The notes under the pieces: generated by a model
Databases searched by the model: none
What the model saw: the letters and a program-made list of their open reading frames with translations, nothing else
Told to the model about the DNA's origin: nothing
Made by a program: the position numbers and the translations under genes
In this document: positions 8,430-17,279 of the stretch, one piece after another
Numbering within the stretch: position 1 is the stretch's first letter
How the letters are laid out: each line of letters begins with the position of its first letter
Assembly: GCF_007827045.1 (NCBI RefSeq)
Contig: NZ_RPFW01000002.1
Span: forward strand, 992,001 to 1,056,000
Reading direction: 5' to 3'
Length of the DNA stretch: 64,000 nucleotides
Source: Trebonia kvetii
Lineage (GTDB): Bacteria > Actinomycetota > Actinomycetes > Streptosporangiales > Streptosporangiaceae

Positions 8430-9056
8430 ATGACAGCTACTTCTCCCGCAAAGCCTGTTGTCGACTTCTACTTCGACCCGGCCTGCCCGTTCGCCTGGGT
8501 CAGCTCGCGCTGGATCCTGGAGGTGGAGAAGGACCGCGACATCGACCTGACGTTCCGCGTGATGTCGCTTTCCGTGCTCAACTCCGGCCGCGAGAACCTC
8601 CCCGAGCAGTACAAGGCGATGCTCGCGAAGAACTGGGGGCCGGTCCGCATCTGCATCGCCGCGGAGCAGAAATACGGCACCGCCGTGCTGCGCGACCTGT
8701 ACACCGCGCTCGGCACCAAGCGGCACATCGAAAAGCGTGACTTCGGCCACGACCTGTACGTCGAGGCACTGACCGAATGCGGTCTGGACCCGGCGCTCGC
8801 CGAGGCGGCGGACTCCACGTCGTACGACGAGGCGCTGATCGCGTCGCACCACCGCGGCATGGACCCGGTCGGCGACGAGGTCGGCACGCCGACCATCCAC
8901 ATCGACGGCGTGGCGTTCTTCGGCCCGGTGATCACCCGGGTGCCGCGGGGCGAGGAGGCGGTCCGGATGTTCGACGGCGCACTGATGCTCGCATCGAACC
9001 CGTTCTTCTTCGAGCTCAAGCGGACGCGGACCGAGTCGCCGCAGGTCGACAGCTGA
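8430..9056 (+). CDS. DsbA-fold mycothiol-linked oxidoreductase, Rv2466c-like
   Basis: 208 aa from ATG 8430 ([20 protein letters not shown]). It is close over its whole length to mycobacterial Rv2466c, the mycothiol-dependent nitroreductase that activates nitro prodrugs: [31 protein letters not shown] and the tail [14 protein letters not shown] all correspond. The active-site motif is C19-P-F-A22, where Rv2466c has C19-P-W-C22, so the resolving cysteine is replaced by Ala. With one thiol, a glutaredoxin-like monothiol mechanism with mycothiol is possible. Its 3' end overlaps the convergent GNAT gene by 41 bp. Confidence 0.85.
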   Translation: MTATSPAKPVVDFYFDPACPFAWVSSRWILEVEKDRDIDLTFRVMSLSVLNSGRENLPEQYKAMLAKNWGPVRICIAAEQKYGTAVLRDLYTALGTKRHIEKRDFGHDLYVEALTECGLDPALAEAADSTSYDEALIASHHRGMDPVGDEVGTPTIHIDGVAFFGPVITRVPRGEEAVRMFDGALMLASNPFFFELKRTRTESPQVDS

Positions 9057-9627
9057 GCCGCGGTCCGGCTGGTGCCCCGCGTGGCGCATCGCCTGGCGCC
9101 AGCCGGACCGTTACCGTGACGACGCCGCGCGACGCGGGGCTCCGCTTGATGGGCCCGTAACGGGCCAGCATGCCCGCCGTCCATGCCTGTTCGGTGAGCA
9201 GCTGCGCGGTGAGCGCGCGCAGCCCGATGGCTTTCGCGTGGGCGGCGAGCTCGTCGAGCAGGGCGGAGCCGACGCCGTGCCGCTGCCAGGTGTCCTCGAC
9301 GAGGATGCCGACCTCGGCCATGCCCTCCTCGACCACGCGGCAGCTTGCCAGGGCGACGATGGTCTGCCCAGCGGGGTCCTCCACTGTGCTGTCCGTCATA
9401 TCGCCCGTCCCATCGCGCGCGGATGCGATGAGCGCGTGGTGCACCGGGCTGCGCGACAGCGCCTCGGCGAGGTAGCGCCGCGGGAATACCGTGACGCCGC
9501 CGTGGAACCTGCGGTACCTGGTCTGCGCCGTGCACCGGTCGAACATCTCGGTCAGCGCGTCGCGGTCGCCCGGCGCGGCCTGACGGATGGTGACAAGGCC
9601 TGCCTGGGCCCCGCCCGTCGCGATCAT
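9016..9627 (-). CDS. GNAT-family N-acetyltransferase
   Basis: 203 aa. The GNAT fold is seen in the N-terminal [20 protein letters not shown], the strand [15 protein letters not shown] and the acetyl-CoA loop [20 protein letters not shown] around residues 115-135. The C-terminal tail of about 35 residues after VVTVTV is Pro/Ala/Arg-rich and lies antisense to the end of the Rv2466c-like gene, so the native stop was probably lost or the ends grew together. The start ATG overlaps the upstream SCO6745-family stop by 4 bp (ATGA). The acceptor is unknown. Confidence 0.8.
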   Translation of the reverse strand: MIATGGAQAGLVTIRQAAPGDRDALTEMFDRCTAQTRYRRFHGGVTVFPRRYLAEALSRSPVHHALIASARDGTGDMTDSTVEDPAGQTIVALASCRVVEEGMAEVGILVEDTWQRHGVGSALLDELAAHAKAIGLRALTAQLLTEQAWTAGMLARYGPIKRSPASRGVVTVTVRLAPGDAPRGAPAGPRLSCRPAATRSASA

Positions 9628-10484
9628 GGCCGCGGCGCGCCGATCGGGTTCGGCAGCGGGATGAGCCCGGTGTCCATCAGGTGGCGGCTGACCGGCGTGG
9701 CCAGCTCGATGGCCAGCTCCACGCCGGTCGAGCCAAGCCGTTCCACCGGACCGGCGGCCAGCCGGTCAGTTAGGTCCTCCACCTCGCGGCGGAGCGCGCC
9801 GCCGGTCTTGGTGAGCCGGCCGCCGGAGTCGAGCAGTCCGCGGGCGGCGAGCCGTCGCGATGACTGTGCCCAGTCCTCATCGGTCCAGCCGCGGGTCGGC
9901 TGGATCATGGCGCGGGTGATCGCCCCGGTCGCCGCGAACGTCACCGTCGCGTCGAGCCCGCGCAGCCCGTGCGCGACGCCCGCGAGCACGTGACCGTCGC
10001 CGCGGTGCTCGCGCAGCACCGTGGTGGCCAGCCACAGCGCGCCGACCTGATCGGCCGGGCGCGGCACGCCCGCCCACGCGGCGGCGAGCGGCCTGCCGTC
10101 GAACCGGCAGCCCTCCACCGCCTGCCACAGCAGGTCGGCCAGCTCGCCGGCCCTGGCAAGCAGCGGGCCGTCCACGTGCCGCCGCAGCGCCTCGGGAGCG
10201 CTTTCCAGCCGCGCCGCGAGCACCGACTCCGCCGAGGCGAACTTCCACGCGTCGGGGATGGCACGGGACACGATGGCAGGCGAGAACCCGTAGGTCATCG
10301 CCTCCACGGCCGGGGCGGGCAGCGGCCCCAGCGGCGCGACCCTGCCCGCGAAATAGCTCATCCAGAAGCCGCGCAGACCGGTCTTGCGCGCCGCCTCCAG
10401 GGGCTCGGGCGCGAAGTAGACGACGGAATGGATCGGCTCGATCGCCGCCCAGAAGCGGCGGGCCAGAGTGACGGTCGGTTCCAT
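9624..10484 (-). CDS. SCO6745-family protein
   Basis: 286 aa from ATG 10482-10484 (GTG at 10491-10493 is the alternative, adding MVV). The length and the blocks FWAAIEPIHSVVYFAPE, GFWMSYFAGRVAPLGP and TRGWTDEDWAQSSRRLAARG match the actinobacterial SCO6745 family, sometimes called SalK- or HTH-like. The C-terminal region has a winged-helix character (LAARGLLDSGGRLTKTGGAL). Function is not established for the family. It is coupled by 4 bp to the GNAT gene and is divergent from the MocR gene at 10538, whose regulator may control it. Confidence 0.75.
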   Translation of the reverse strand: MEPTVTLARRFWAAIEPIHSVVYFAPEPLEAARKTGLRGFWMSYFAGRVAPLGPLPAPAVEAMTYGFSPAIVSRAIPDAWKFASAESVLAARLESAPEALRRHVDGPLLARAGELADLLWQAVEGCRFDGRPLAAAWAGVPRPADQVGALWLATTVLREHRGDGHVLAGVAHGLRGLDATVTFAATGAITRAMIQPTRGWTDEDWAQSSRRLAARGLLDSGGRLTKTGGALRREVEDLTDRLAAGPVERLGSTGVELAIELATPVSRHLMDTGLIPLPNPIGAPRP

Positions 10485-10517
10485 GACAACCACACTGCCG
10501 CACCCTTTCCGTCTGGC

Positions 10518-10529
10518 GACAGTGCCAAT
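10518..10529. promoter_or_regulatory. shared MocR-associated motif, copy 1
   Basis: gacagtgccaat (reverse attggcactgtc) lies 8 bp before the MocR start at 10538, in the short gap to the divergent SCO6745-family gene. The same 12-mer in opposite orientation abuts the start of the second MocR gene at 32006. A partial dyad tggc-N6-gcca covers 10514-10527. An autoregulatory operator is the likely role. Confidence 0.55.
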
Positions 10530-10537
10530 ATAGAGAA

Positions 10538-11980
10538 ATGGACCAGGATCTGAGCTGGTGGGCCGAGGTGGTCTTCGCGGGCTGGCGCGGCCGGCCCGGC
10601 CCCAGGTACGCCAGGCTCGCCGCCGCCCTGCTCGAGGCGGTCGACCAGCAGACGCTTCCCCGCGGCACCCGGGTGCCCGCCGAGCGGACGCTGGCCGCGG
10701 TGACCGGCACCTCCCGCGGCACCGTCGTCGCCTGCTTCGATCAGCTCGTCGAGGCCGGGGTGCTGACGCGCCGCCAGGGCGCGGGCACCTTCGTGGCGGG
10801 CCGGCCGTCGTGGGCAGCCAGGCCCGCGGCGGGCAGCGTCGCCACCATGCTGCTGCGCCGGGTCGCCGAAGACCGGGAGACCATCGACCTGTCGGTGTCC
10901 GCGCCCGGCGACCTGCGGCACCTGCCCCCGGTGGACCTGGACGCCGCCTGGGGCGCTCTCGACGGCCACGGCCTGGATCCGGTCGGCCTGCCCGCGTTGC
11001 GCGCCGAGGTGGCGCGGCACCTGACCGAGCGCCAGGGCCTGCCCACGGATCCGGACCAGCTCATCGTCACCTCCGGCGCGCAGGAGGCGCTGTGGCTGCT
11101 CGGCCGGGTCTTGCCGGGCAACAGGGTGCTGGTGAGCTGCCCGCTGTATCCCGGGCTGCGCGCCGCCATGGCAGGCACGCGGGCGCAGCTCGTGACGGTG
11201 CCCGCGGACGCGGCGGGCGAGGACGCGAACGCGATCGAACGGGCGGGCCGGGTGCCAGGCGGCGTCGCCTTCGTCATGCCGACCGGACACAACCCGGCGG
11301 GGACGGTGATGCCGTGGCTGCGGCGCCAGGCGATCGCCGCGATCGCCGACGCGGGCCGGGTCACCGTGGTGGAGGACCTGACGCTCGCCGACCTGGTGCT
11401 CGGCGCGGCTGCGCACGGCGGCCCCGGCGCGCCACCGCCGCTCGCCGCCCTGTCCACCCGGGTGATCGCGGTCGGCTCTGTCTCCAAGGTGCTCTGGGGC
11501 GGACTGCGTGTCGGCTGGATCCGTGCGGGCGAGCCGGTGCGGTCCGCCGTCATCGCGCGCAAGTCCGCGCTCAACCTGGGCACCCCGGTGCTCACCCAGG
11601 CGCTCGCCGCCCAGCTCCTGGCCGGCATCGACGCCGGCTGGCTCGCCGCGCACCGCGCCGCGCTCACCCACCGCCGCGACCTGGTCGTCGCGCTGCTCGC
11701 GGCGCACCTGCCCGCCTGGCGCGTCCGGCCGCCGGAGGCCGGCCTGTCCCTGTGGGCCAAGCTCCCCCTCGACAGCGCCGACGCCTTCGCGCTCGCCGCG
11801 GCACGGCACGGCGTGACCGTGATGGCAGGCGGCGCGGCGTGCGCCGACGGGCGGCACGGTCAATTTGTCCGGCTGTCGTTCGCGGAGCAGCCGAGCACGC
11901 TCGAGTTGGCCGCGGAACGCCTCGCTGTCGCCTGGGAGGCGCACGCGGAGACGCTGGCCGCCAGCCCGGCCCGTGGCTGA
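10538..11980 (+). CDS. MocR-family PLP-dependent transcriptional regulator
   Basis: 480 aa. Residues about 1-80 form a GntR-type winged helix (RLAAALLEAVDQQTLPRGTR, TSRGTVVACFDQLVEAGVLT, GAGTFVAG). Residues about 115-480 are a fold-type I aminotransferase domain, with the PLP-binding lysine at K317 in VGSVSKVLWGGLRVGW and the NPAGTVMP and VVEDLTLADLVL blocks before it. MocR proteins sense PLP or an amino compound and usually act on a divergent gene; here that gene encodes the SCO6745-family protein. A second paralogue is at 32006-33463. Confidence 0.92.
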   Translation: MDQDLSWWAEVVFAGWRGRPGPRYARLAAALLEAVDQQTLPRGTRVPAERTLAAVTGTSRGTVVACFDQLVEAGVLTRRQGAGTFVAGRPSWAARPAAGSVATMLLRRVAEDRETIDLSVSAPGDLRHLPPVDLDAAWGALDGHGLDPVGLPALRAEVARHLTERQGLPTDPDQLIVTSGAQEALWLLGRVLPGNRVLVSCPLYPGLRAAMAGTRAQLVTVPADAAGEDANAIERAGRVPGGVAFVMPTGHNPAGTVMPWLRRQAIAAIADAGRVTVVEDLTLADLVLGAAAHGGPGAPPPLAALSTRVIAVGSVSKVLWGGLRVGWIRAGEPVRSAVIARKSALNLGTPVLTQALAAQLLAGIDAGWLAAHRAALTHRRDLVVALLAAHLPAWRVRPPEAGLSLWAKLPLDSADAFALAAARHGVTVMAGGAACADGRHGQFVRLSFAEQPSTLELAAERLAVAWEAHAETLAASPARG

Positions 11981-12065
11981 CGCGAGGACGGCACGACCCC
12001 GGCGCGTCGCGGTGTGGAGCGGCTAATCTCAGCAACCGTTCAGTGGATATGGATACGGTGGTGGA

Positions 12066-13100
12066 GTGGTCACGCTTGGGCTCGCCGGCCTTGTTTTCCT
12101 CGTGTTCCTCGCGGGGGTGGTCCGCGAGCCGCGGGCCTTCGGCAACGCCGTGCTGCTGGGTCTCGCGCTGGCGCTCGGCGCGCTCGGCCTCGCGGAACGG
12201 CTCGCGGACACGCCGGGCAGGACCCCGCATCACCTGCTGTTCGCCCTGGTCGTCGCCGTGGCGCTGGTGCCGTTCGTGATCGGCTGCTATCTGCTGGTCA
12301 ACGGGATGACCATGATCAGGCGGGAGAGCCTGCGGCCAGCGAACCTGCTGTCCCTGCTCGCCGGAGCGTCTGTCTTCGTGGTGATCGGGCTCGACGTGGT
12401 GGCCGCCCGCGCCGAGAACATCAAGCTGTCGTTGTTCGCCACGGTCGCCAACCTGGTATTCGCCTACGTGTCGTTCCTGCTCGTGTCCTACGTCTGCTAC
12501 GCGTTCGTGTATGGGCTCGTCGCACGGACGGGCGGTTCGGATTTCGTGATCGTGCTCGGCGCGGGCCTCGGCGCTGGCGGGAAGGTGCCGCCGTTGCTCG
12601 CCAGCCGGCTCGACCGGGGACACGAGCTCTGGAACTCCCTCAACCGGCGGGCCAGCGGGCCGGGTCCGCTGCTGATCGTGTCCGGCGGCAAGGGGGACGA
12701 CGAGCGGGTGCCCGAGGCCACCGCGATGGCCGCTTACCTGGTGGAGCGCGGGTTTTCCGCCGACCACCTGCTGCTCGAGGAGCGGTCGCGGAACACCGAG
12801 GAGAACCTGCTGTTCAGCAAGGCGATCATGGACCAGGTCCAGCCTCGCGCCCGGTGCACGATCGTGACCAGCGACTTCCACGCCTTCCGGGCTGCGATGA
12901 TCGCGCGCCGCCTCGGCATCCGCGGGCAGGTCACCGGGGCGCGAGTGGCCGGCTACTACCGGCCGAGCGGGATGCTGCGGGAGTTCGCGGCGGTGTTCCT
13001 GCGGTACTGGGCGGTGAACCTGGCGATCTGCGCGGTGCTCGTCGGCGTGCCAGTCGGCTACGCGGCACTGCGCTTCGTCGTGCCGGCGCTGCACGGCTGA
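12066..13100 (+). CDS. membrane YdcF-family (DUF218) protein
   Basis: 344 aa from GTG 12066. About five hydrophobic helices occupy residues 1-165, then a DUF218/YdcF domain (FVIVLGAGLGAGGKVPPLLA, LLIVSGGKGDDERVPEATAM, EERSRNTEENLLFSKAIM, TIVTSDFHAFRAAMIARRLG), then a last helix near 315-335. This is the layout of SanA/ElyC-related envelope proteins, whose domain folds like a nucleotide- or sugar-binding Rossmann enzyme. Motifs SGG, E/N and SDFH are intact. Its exact reaction is unknown. It stands alone between the MocR gene and the convergent PaaK-like gene. Confidence 0.85.
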   Translation: MVTLGLAGLVFLVFLAGVVREPRAFGNAVLLGLALALGALGLAERLADTPGRTPHHLLFALVVAVALVPFVIGCYLLVNGMTMIRRESLRPANLLSLLAGASVFVVIGLDVVAARAENIKLSLFATVANLVFAYVSFLLVSYVCYAFVYGLVARTGGSDFVIVLGAGLGAGGKVPPLLASRLDRGHELWNSLNRRASGPGPLLIVSGGKGDDERVPEATAMAAYLVERGFSADHLLLEERSRNTEENLLFSKAIMDQVQPRARCTIVTSDFHAFRAAMIARRLGIRGQVTGARVAGYYRPSGMLREFAAVFLRYWAVNLAICAVLVGVPVGYAALRFVVPALHG

Positions 13101-13316
13101 GAGCCCGGCGGCGTCTGACCCGCGCGCCTGACCCGCGCGTCTGACCTGAGCGAAAACCACCCCACATGGCGGAGATGCACCGTCGCAAGCCGGGGGCGGC
13201 GGCGGTGCCCGTCACCGTCGGGGACATGGCCACCACCCGGGTACCCGGCGAGTTCAGCCTGGTGTACCTGGTCTACCCCGGCGCGCACACGGCGTCACGC
13301 CAGTGCCCGCCCGCGC

Positions 13317-14738
13317 TCATCGCCGGCCCCGGCGAGGAGAAACCTCACCGGGATGTGAACCGTAGGCGATCGCGCCGGGGCATCGGGACTTGTCGCTGTC
13401 AGGCGCGGAGGTGGGGGCGGGGACGTCCGGGTCGATCACGGCATTCTTCAGCTTGCCGTCGCGGGTTCTCGGGATGGCGTCGACGACGCGGACAGTGACG
13501 GCTTGTCCCGGCCCGAAGTAGCGGTCTACGTTCGCCCGGACCTGGGCGGTCAGCGCCTGAAGGTCGGAGCCTGCTGTCGGCACTACCCTGACCTCGAAGC
13601 GGCCGGGTGCCCGCTGGGCTATCTGGGCCGCGCGGACATTTGCGAGGTCGGTGGTCACTATCGAGGGCATCGGGAGGGGGCGGCCGTCGGCGCTGGTGAA
13701 GCAGTCCGAGACTCTTCCGTCGATGCGTCCCAGGGCCGGGTAGGCGCGGCCGCACAGGCACCGGCACGGGCCGGGGCCGGTGGACCTTACATGGTCGCCG
13801 GTGCGGTACCGGAACAGCGGGAATCCCCAGTTGTGCAGGGCCGTCCCGACGATCTCCCAGCTGTCGCTGGTCCCGGGCACGGGCAGCAGTTCCACGATGC
13901 CGTAGTCGGGGAACACGTGGTACCCGCCGGCCTCACAGCTTCCGGCCATGGCGACCCGTTCAGCCTGCCCGTAATGATCGACGACCGGCCCCCGGAACAC
14001 CGCGCGCATCAGCTCCTCCTGCGCCGCGGAGGTCACCTCCGACGACGTGATGACGGCCCGGACCGGCACGGTCAGCCCCTGATCATGCAGCAGCGATGCC
14101 AGCACCGTGATCGCCGACGGCCATCCCTCGATGGCGTCGGGACGGAAGCTGCGGATGGCCTCGACCACGGCCGGCAGCGTCCGCGGGGTCAGCCCGAAAC
14201 TCCACACCAGCAGCTGGCGGGCACCCGGCAGCAGCTTCGCCGGCGGCTCGCCCGGTCCGGCGGAGAAGGCCCCCCTCAGGATGACACGGCGCGGGCTGCG
14301 GTCCAGACCGAACCAGCCCCACTGCCGCTCCAGGACACTGAGCTCGAAAACCGACGACCCCGCAGTCCGGTAGCAGGTAACCGGAGCCCCGGAGGTACCG
14401 CTCGAATGAGCCTTCCACACCAGTCGGTCCGGGTAGACCAGAAACCGCTCCGCTCCCGTGACGAGGTGACTGCGGTCCAGCAGCGGCAGCCGGGCAAGAT
14501 CGGCCACCGTCCGGACGGACCCTGGGTCCAGCCCGGCCTCCCGGAACCACTCGCGGTAGAACGGCGAGCGGGCCGCCGCCAGGCGAACCAGCAGCCGCAG
14601 CCGCCGGTCCTGGTAACGGGCAATCGTCTCCTCATCCGCATGGTCCAGCACAGCCAGCGACTGCATCATCGCCGGCCGCAGCGGATGCCAGCGGCGAATA
14701 CGGTGCTTCAGGTCCAGTCCGGACCCCGGTGGCGCCAT
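13317..14738 (-). CDS. PaaK/CapK-type adenylate-forming enzyme
   Basis: 473 aa. It belongs to the phenylacetate-CoA ligase/CapK branch of adenylate-forming enzymes: phosphate loop AHSSGTSGAPVTCYRTAG, core VVDHYGQAERVAMAGSCEAG, FPLFRYRTGDHVRSTGPGP and hinge/catalytic GRIDGRVSDCFTSADG, with the C-terminal RTRDGKLKNAVID lysine block. A Cys pair in GPCRCLCGRAYP matches the CapK/coenzyme F390 synthetase-like group. Substrates in this branch range from aryl acids to polymer precursors; nothing nearby identifies this one. Its N terminus has the family helix MMQSLAVLDHADEETIARYQ. Confidence 0.82.
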   Translation of the reverse strand: MAPPGSGLDLKHRIRRWHPLRPAMMQSLAVLDHADEETIARYQDRRLRLLVRLAAARSPFYREWFREAGLDPGSVRTVADLARLPLLDRSHLVTGAERFLVYPDRLVWKAHSSGTSGAPVTCYRTAGSSVFELSVLERQWGWFGLDRSPRRVILRGAFSAGPGEPPAKLLPGARQLLVWSFGLTPRTLPAVVEAIRSFRPDAIEGWPSAITVLASLLHDQGLTVPVRAVITSSEVTSAAQEELMRAVFRGPVVDHYGQAERVAMAGSCEAGGYHVFPDYGIVELLPVPGTSDSWEIVGTALHNWGFPLFRYRTGDHVRSTGPGPCRCLCGRAYPALGRIDGRVSDCFTSADGRPLPMPSIVTTDLANVRAAQIAQRAPGRFEVRVVPTAGSDLQALTAQVRANVDRYFGPGQAVTVRVVDAIPRTRDGKLKNAVIDPDVPAPTSAPDSDKSRCPGAIAYGSHPGEVSPRRGRR

Positions 14739-14956
14739 CCCTGCATCCCCCCGGCTGAGCGAATGGTGGCCGCCGGCATATGACTACCACGATCGCGTCA
14801 CCGGCGACCAGGCGTCGTGCCTAGGCTGATCGTTTACATGACTCGCCAGCCCCGATCGGTGATACGCAGGCCGGGGTGGCGACCGCGTCTGCGCTGGCCC
14901 CGGCGCTGTGCCGCGCCACGCCAGAGCCCGCCATCGCTGCCGACCATGGCGGAAGC

Positions 14957-15376
14957 ATGCCAGCCATCGCGCGGGGCGAGAACCTGACCACGCAGGACGA
15001 GCAGGTCGCCGTCTTCGCCAACGCCGCCGCTCACCTGCGGCCGGGCGGCCGGTTCGTCCTCGAGGTGGAGGTGCCGTCCGCGCCGCGGATCGCGCCAGGC
15101 GAGCAGGGACGGATCTTCGACCTGTCCCCCGGCCACGTCGGGATCGACACGCACGACGACCCGGTCGGCCAGCTGTTGTCCTCGCATCACTGCACCCTCC
15201 TCGACGGGCAGTGGGTCCAGGCGTCGGGTCAGTACCGCTACGTGTGGCCGTCCGAGCTTGACCTGATGGCGCGGCTGGCCGGGCTCCGGGTGGAAGCCCG
15301 CTGGGCCGGCTGGGACCGCTCGCCGTTCACCGCGGCGAGCCCGAGCCAGGTCGTCGTGTACGCGAAGCCAGCCTGA
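14957..15376 (+). pseudogene. 5'-truncated class I SAM methyltransferase
   Basis: Only the C-terminal part of a methyltransferase is left. ENLTTQDEQVAVFANAAAHL and RPGGRFVLEVEVP match the post-motif-II/III region of the common actinobacterial family, and QYRYVWPSELDLMARLAGL with AGWDRSPF matches its end. The AdoMet-binding half, with the GxGxG motif, is absent; the sequence upstream of 14957 does not continue the homology in any frame. It may still be expressed as a fragment, but cannot bind AdoMet normally. Confidence 0.75.
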
Positions 15377-15480
15377 CGACTCGCGGCGGGTGGGGCGCGG
15401 CAGCGTGCCGCACGGGGCGCGGGCGGGTCTGCGACGATGGGCACGGCAGGCAGTACGTCGAGCGGCGGGAGGTTCGTATC

Positions 15481-16362
15481 GTGGCGGTCGATGGGTTTTC
15501 GCTCGCATATGACCTGGCGGGCAGCGGACCCGCGGTGGTGCTGCTGCACGGGTGGCCAGGCGACAGGACCGACTACCGTGACCTGGTGCCGCTGCTGTCC
15601 GGCTGCCGGGTGCTCGTCCCGGACCTGCGCGGCTTCGGCGCGTCGGACAAGCACGTCGTCGAGGACCCGGCGGAGCAGTACAGCGGCGCGGCCCAGGCGC
15701 GCGGCGTCGCGGACCTGATCACCACGCTCGGGCTGGAACCCGCGGTCGTGGTCGGCTACGACATCGGCAGCCGGATCGCACAGGAGCTCGCCCGGGCTCG
15801 CCCGGACCTGGTCCGGGCGATGGTGATCTGCCCGCCGCTGCCCGGGGTCGGCGCGCGCGTGTTCGGGCCGAGACCGTTGCGGGAGTTCTGGTATCAGTCG
15901 TTCCACCGGCTGCCGCTGTCCGAGGCGCTCGTCGACGGGAAGCCGGACGCGGTACGCGCATACCTGCGGCACTTCTGGGAGCACTGGTCCGGGCCGTCGT
16001 TCACGGTTTCCGATGAGCACCTCGACCACCTGGTCTCCGTCTACGGCCCGCCCGGCGCGTTCACCGCGTCGGTCCAGTGGTACCGGGCGGGCGCGGGGAC
16101 AGCCGCGCGGGCCGCCGCCGAGACCACGCCCGCGCCGGAGGACCGGCTCGCCACGCCCACTGCCGTGCTGTGGCCCGAGCATGACCCGTTGTTCCCCCGG
16201 GAGTGGTCGGACCGGGTCGGCGAGTTCTTCAGCCAGGCCCGGCTGCGTTTCGTGGACGGCGTTGGACACTACGCCCCGCTCGAATACCCCGCGGTGATCG
16301 CCGAAGAGGTGCACGCCTTCCTCGCCAACGAGGGTCCCGCGAGCGACGAGGGAGCCTGGTGA
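15481..16362 (+). CDS. alpha/beta hydrolase, epoxide hydrolase/dehalogenase type
   Basis: 293 aa from GTG 15481. The nucleophile elbow is VVGYDIGS with Asp94 rather than Ser, and the oxyanion motif is H23-G-W-P-G, together typical of epoxide hydrolases, haloalkane and fluoroacetate dehalogenases. LRGFGASDK follows strand 4, a lid with FWYQSFHRLPL lies in the middle, and the catalytic His is in VDGVGHYAPLEYP. Lid tyrosines (YQSF, VQWYRAG) favour an epoxide hydrolase over a dehalogenase. The stop overlaps the next gene by 4 bp (GTGA). Confidence 0.87.
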   Translation: MAVDGFSLAYDLAGSGPAVVLLHGWPGDRTDYRDLVPLLSGCRVLVPDLRGFGASDKHVVEDPAEQYSGAAQARGVADLITTLGLEPAVVVGYDIGSRIAQELARARPDLVRAMVICPPLPGVGARVFGPRPLREFWYQSFHRLPLSEALVDGKPDAVRAYLRHFWEHWSGPSFTVSDEHLDHLVSVYGPPGAFTASVQWYRAGAGTAARAAAETTPAPEDRLATPTAVLWPEHDPLFPREWSDRVGEFFSQARLRFVDGVGHYAPLEYPAVIAEEVHAFLANEGPASDEGAW

Positions 16363-17279
16363 CCGTGCTGCGGTTTCCCCCCGGGATCGCGGTGGGCGAG
16401 GTCTTCTGGGATCCTGCGGATCCGGGCGAGTGGGGTCATCTGCTCGCCATCGGCGCGGTTGAAGTGCCGGACGGAACGGCGGTGAGCCTCACGGTGTACC
16501 CGGTCGCCGAGGTCAGCGTCTTCAGCGGCGATCAGCCGGTGGGCCCCTTCGAAGTCGAGGCGACCCCGGCCGGATCCGGGCCGCAGCCGGCGGTGCCGCT
16601 GAGCCAGCGTCTCCTGCGGCGCGCGCGTCCCGCCAGGCACGAATGGCGGGTTACCTGGCACCATGAAATGCCCGACCGCGCGCTCCGTAACACCAGGAGC
16701 ATCTGGGGAGACGCCGGCTACAGCGTCGCGGCGGGCAACGACCCCGTGGACCTGGAGTTCATCCGCGGGCTACCGGTGGATAGCGTGTATAGCCTTAGCG
16801 TGGGAAACACCGTCCCGGCTTCCTTCGCCACGGTGGCTCATCTCGCGCCGGGCCTGCTGCGCCTTGACCTTTACATCGACAACCTCGATGAAGCCGTACC
16901 GTCCGTGATCGCGAAACTGAGGGCACTCGAATCGCTGGCCCTTTACGGCGACTCGGCCATCGAGGACGGTCCCGGGCTCCTCAACGACCACGCGCTGTCC
17001 CTGATCGCGGACCTGCCGAACCTCGAATACCTGTCACTCATGGACGGGTCATACACCGAGCATGGCCTGCGGCAGCTGATCCGCCTGCCGAAGCTGCGCC
17101 ACCTGCACATCGAAAGAGCAGGGCTGACCGCACCGATGTTCCGGTTCGCGGCCGACATGCCAGCACTCACCAACCTGACGGGCTTGGATGAATTCGGCGA
17201 CGATGGCCCGATGCCTCCGGCGGAGGTCGCTCAGGTCCAGGCGATGCTCCCGCATATCAGCATGGATGCGCCCGGGTGA
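16359..17279 (+). CDS. leucine-rich repeat protein
   Basis: 306 aa from GTG 16359, overlapping the hydrolase stop (GTGA). Residues 1-130 form a domain I do not recognise. From about residue 145 there are degenerate leucine-rich repeats: GLLRLDLYIDNLDEAVPS, IAKLRALESLALYG, IADLPNLEYLSLMDG, LIRLPKLRHLHIERAGL and MPALTNLTGLDEFG. There is no signal peptide. Such cytoplasmic LRR proteins are usually binding partners; coupling to an epoxide-hydrolase-like gene is unusual. Its last codons already form the first unit of the tandem repeat at 17271. Confidence 0.7.
   Translation: MTVLRFPPGIAVGEVFWDPADPGEWGHLLAIGAVEVPDGTAVSLTVYPVAEVSVFSGDQPVGPFEVEATPAGSGPQPAVPLSQRLLRRARPARHEWRVTWHHEMPDRALRNTRSIWGDAGYSVAAGNDPVDLEFIRGLPVDSVYSLSVGNTVPASFATVAHLAPGLLRLDLYIDNLDEAVPSVIAKLRALESLALYGDSAIEDGPGLLNDHALSLIADLPNLEYLSLMDGSYTEHGLRQLIRLPKLRHLHIERAGLTAPMFRFAADMPALTNLTGLDEFGDDGPMPPAEVAQVQAMLPHISMDAPG

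Noticed and set aside
10358..11944. 528-aa minus-strand frame opposite the first MocR gene
   Set aside because: The plus strand has an intact HTH-aminotransferase protein; the antisense translation is low complexity.
13166..13498. 110-aa plus-strand frame after the YdcF gene
   Set aside because: Half of it is antisense to the PaaK-like gene and the rest shows no codon bias or domain.
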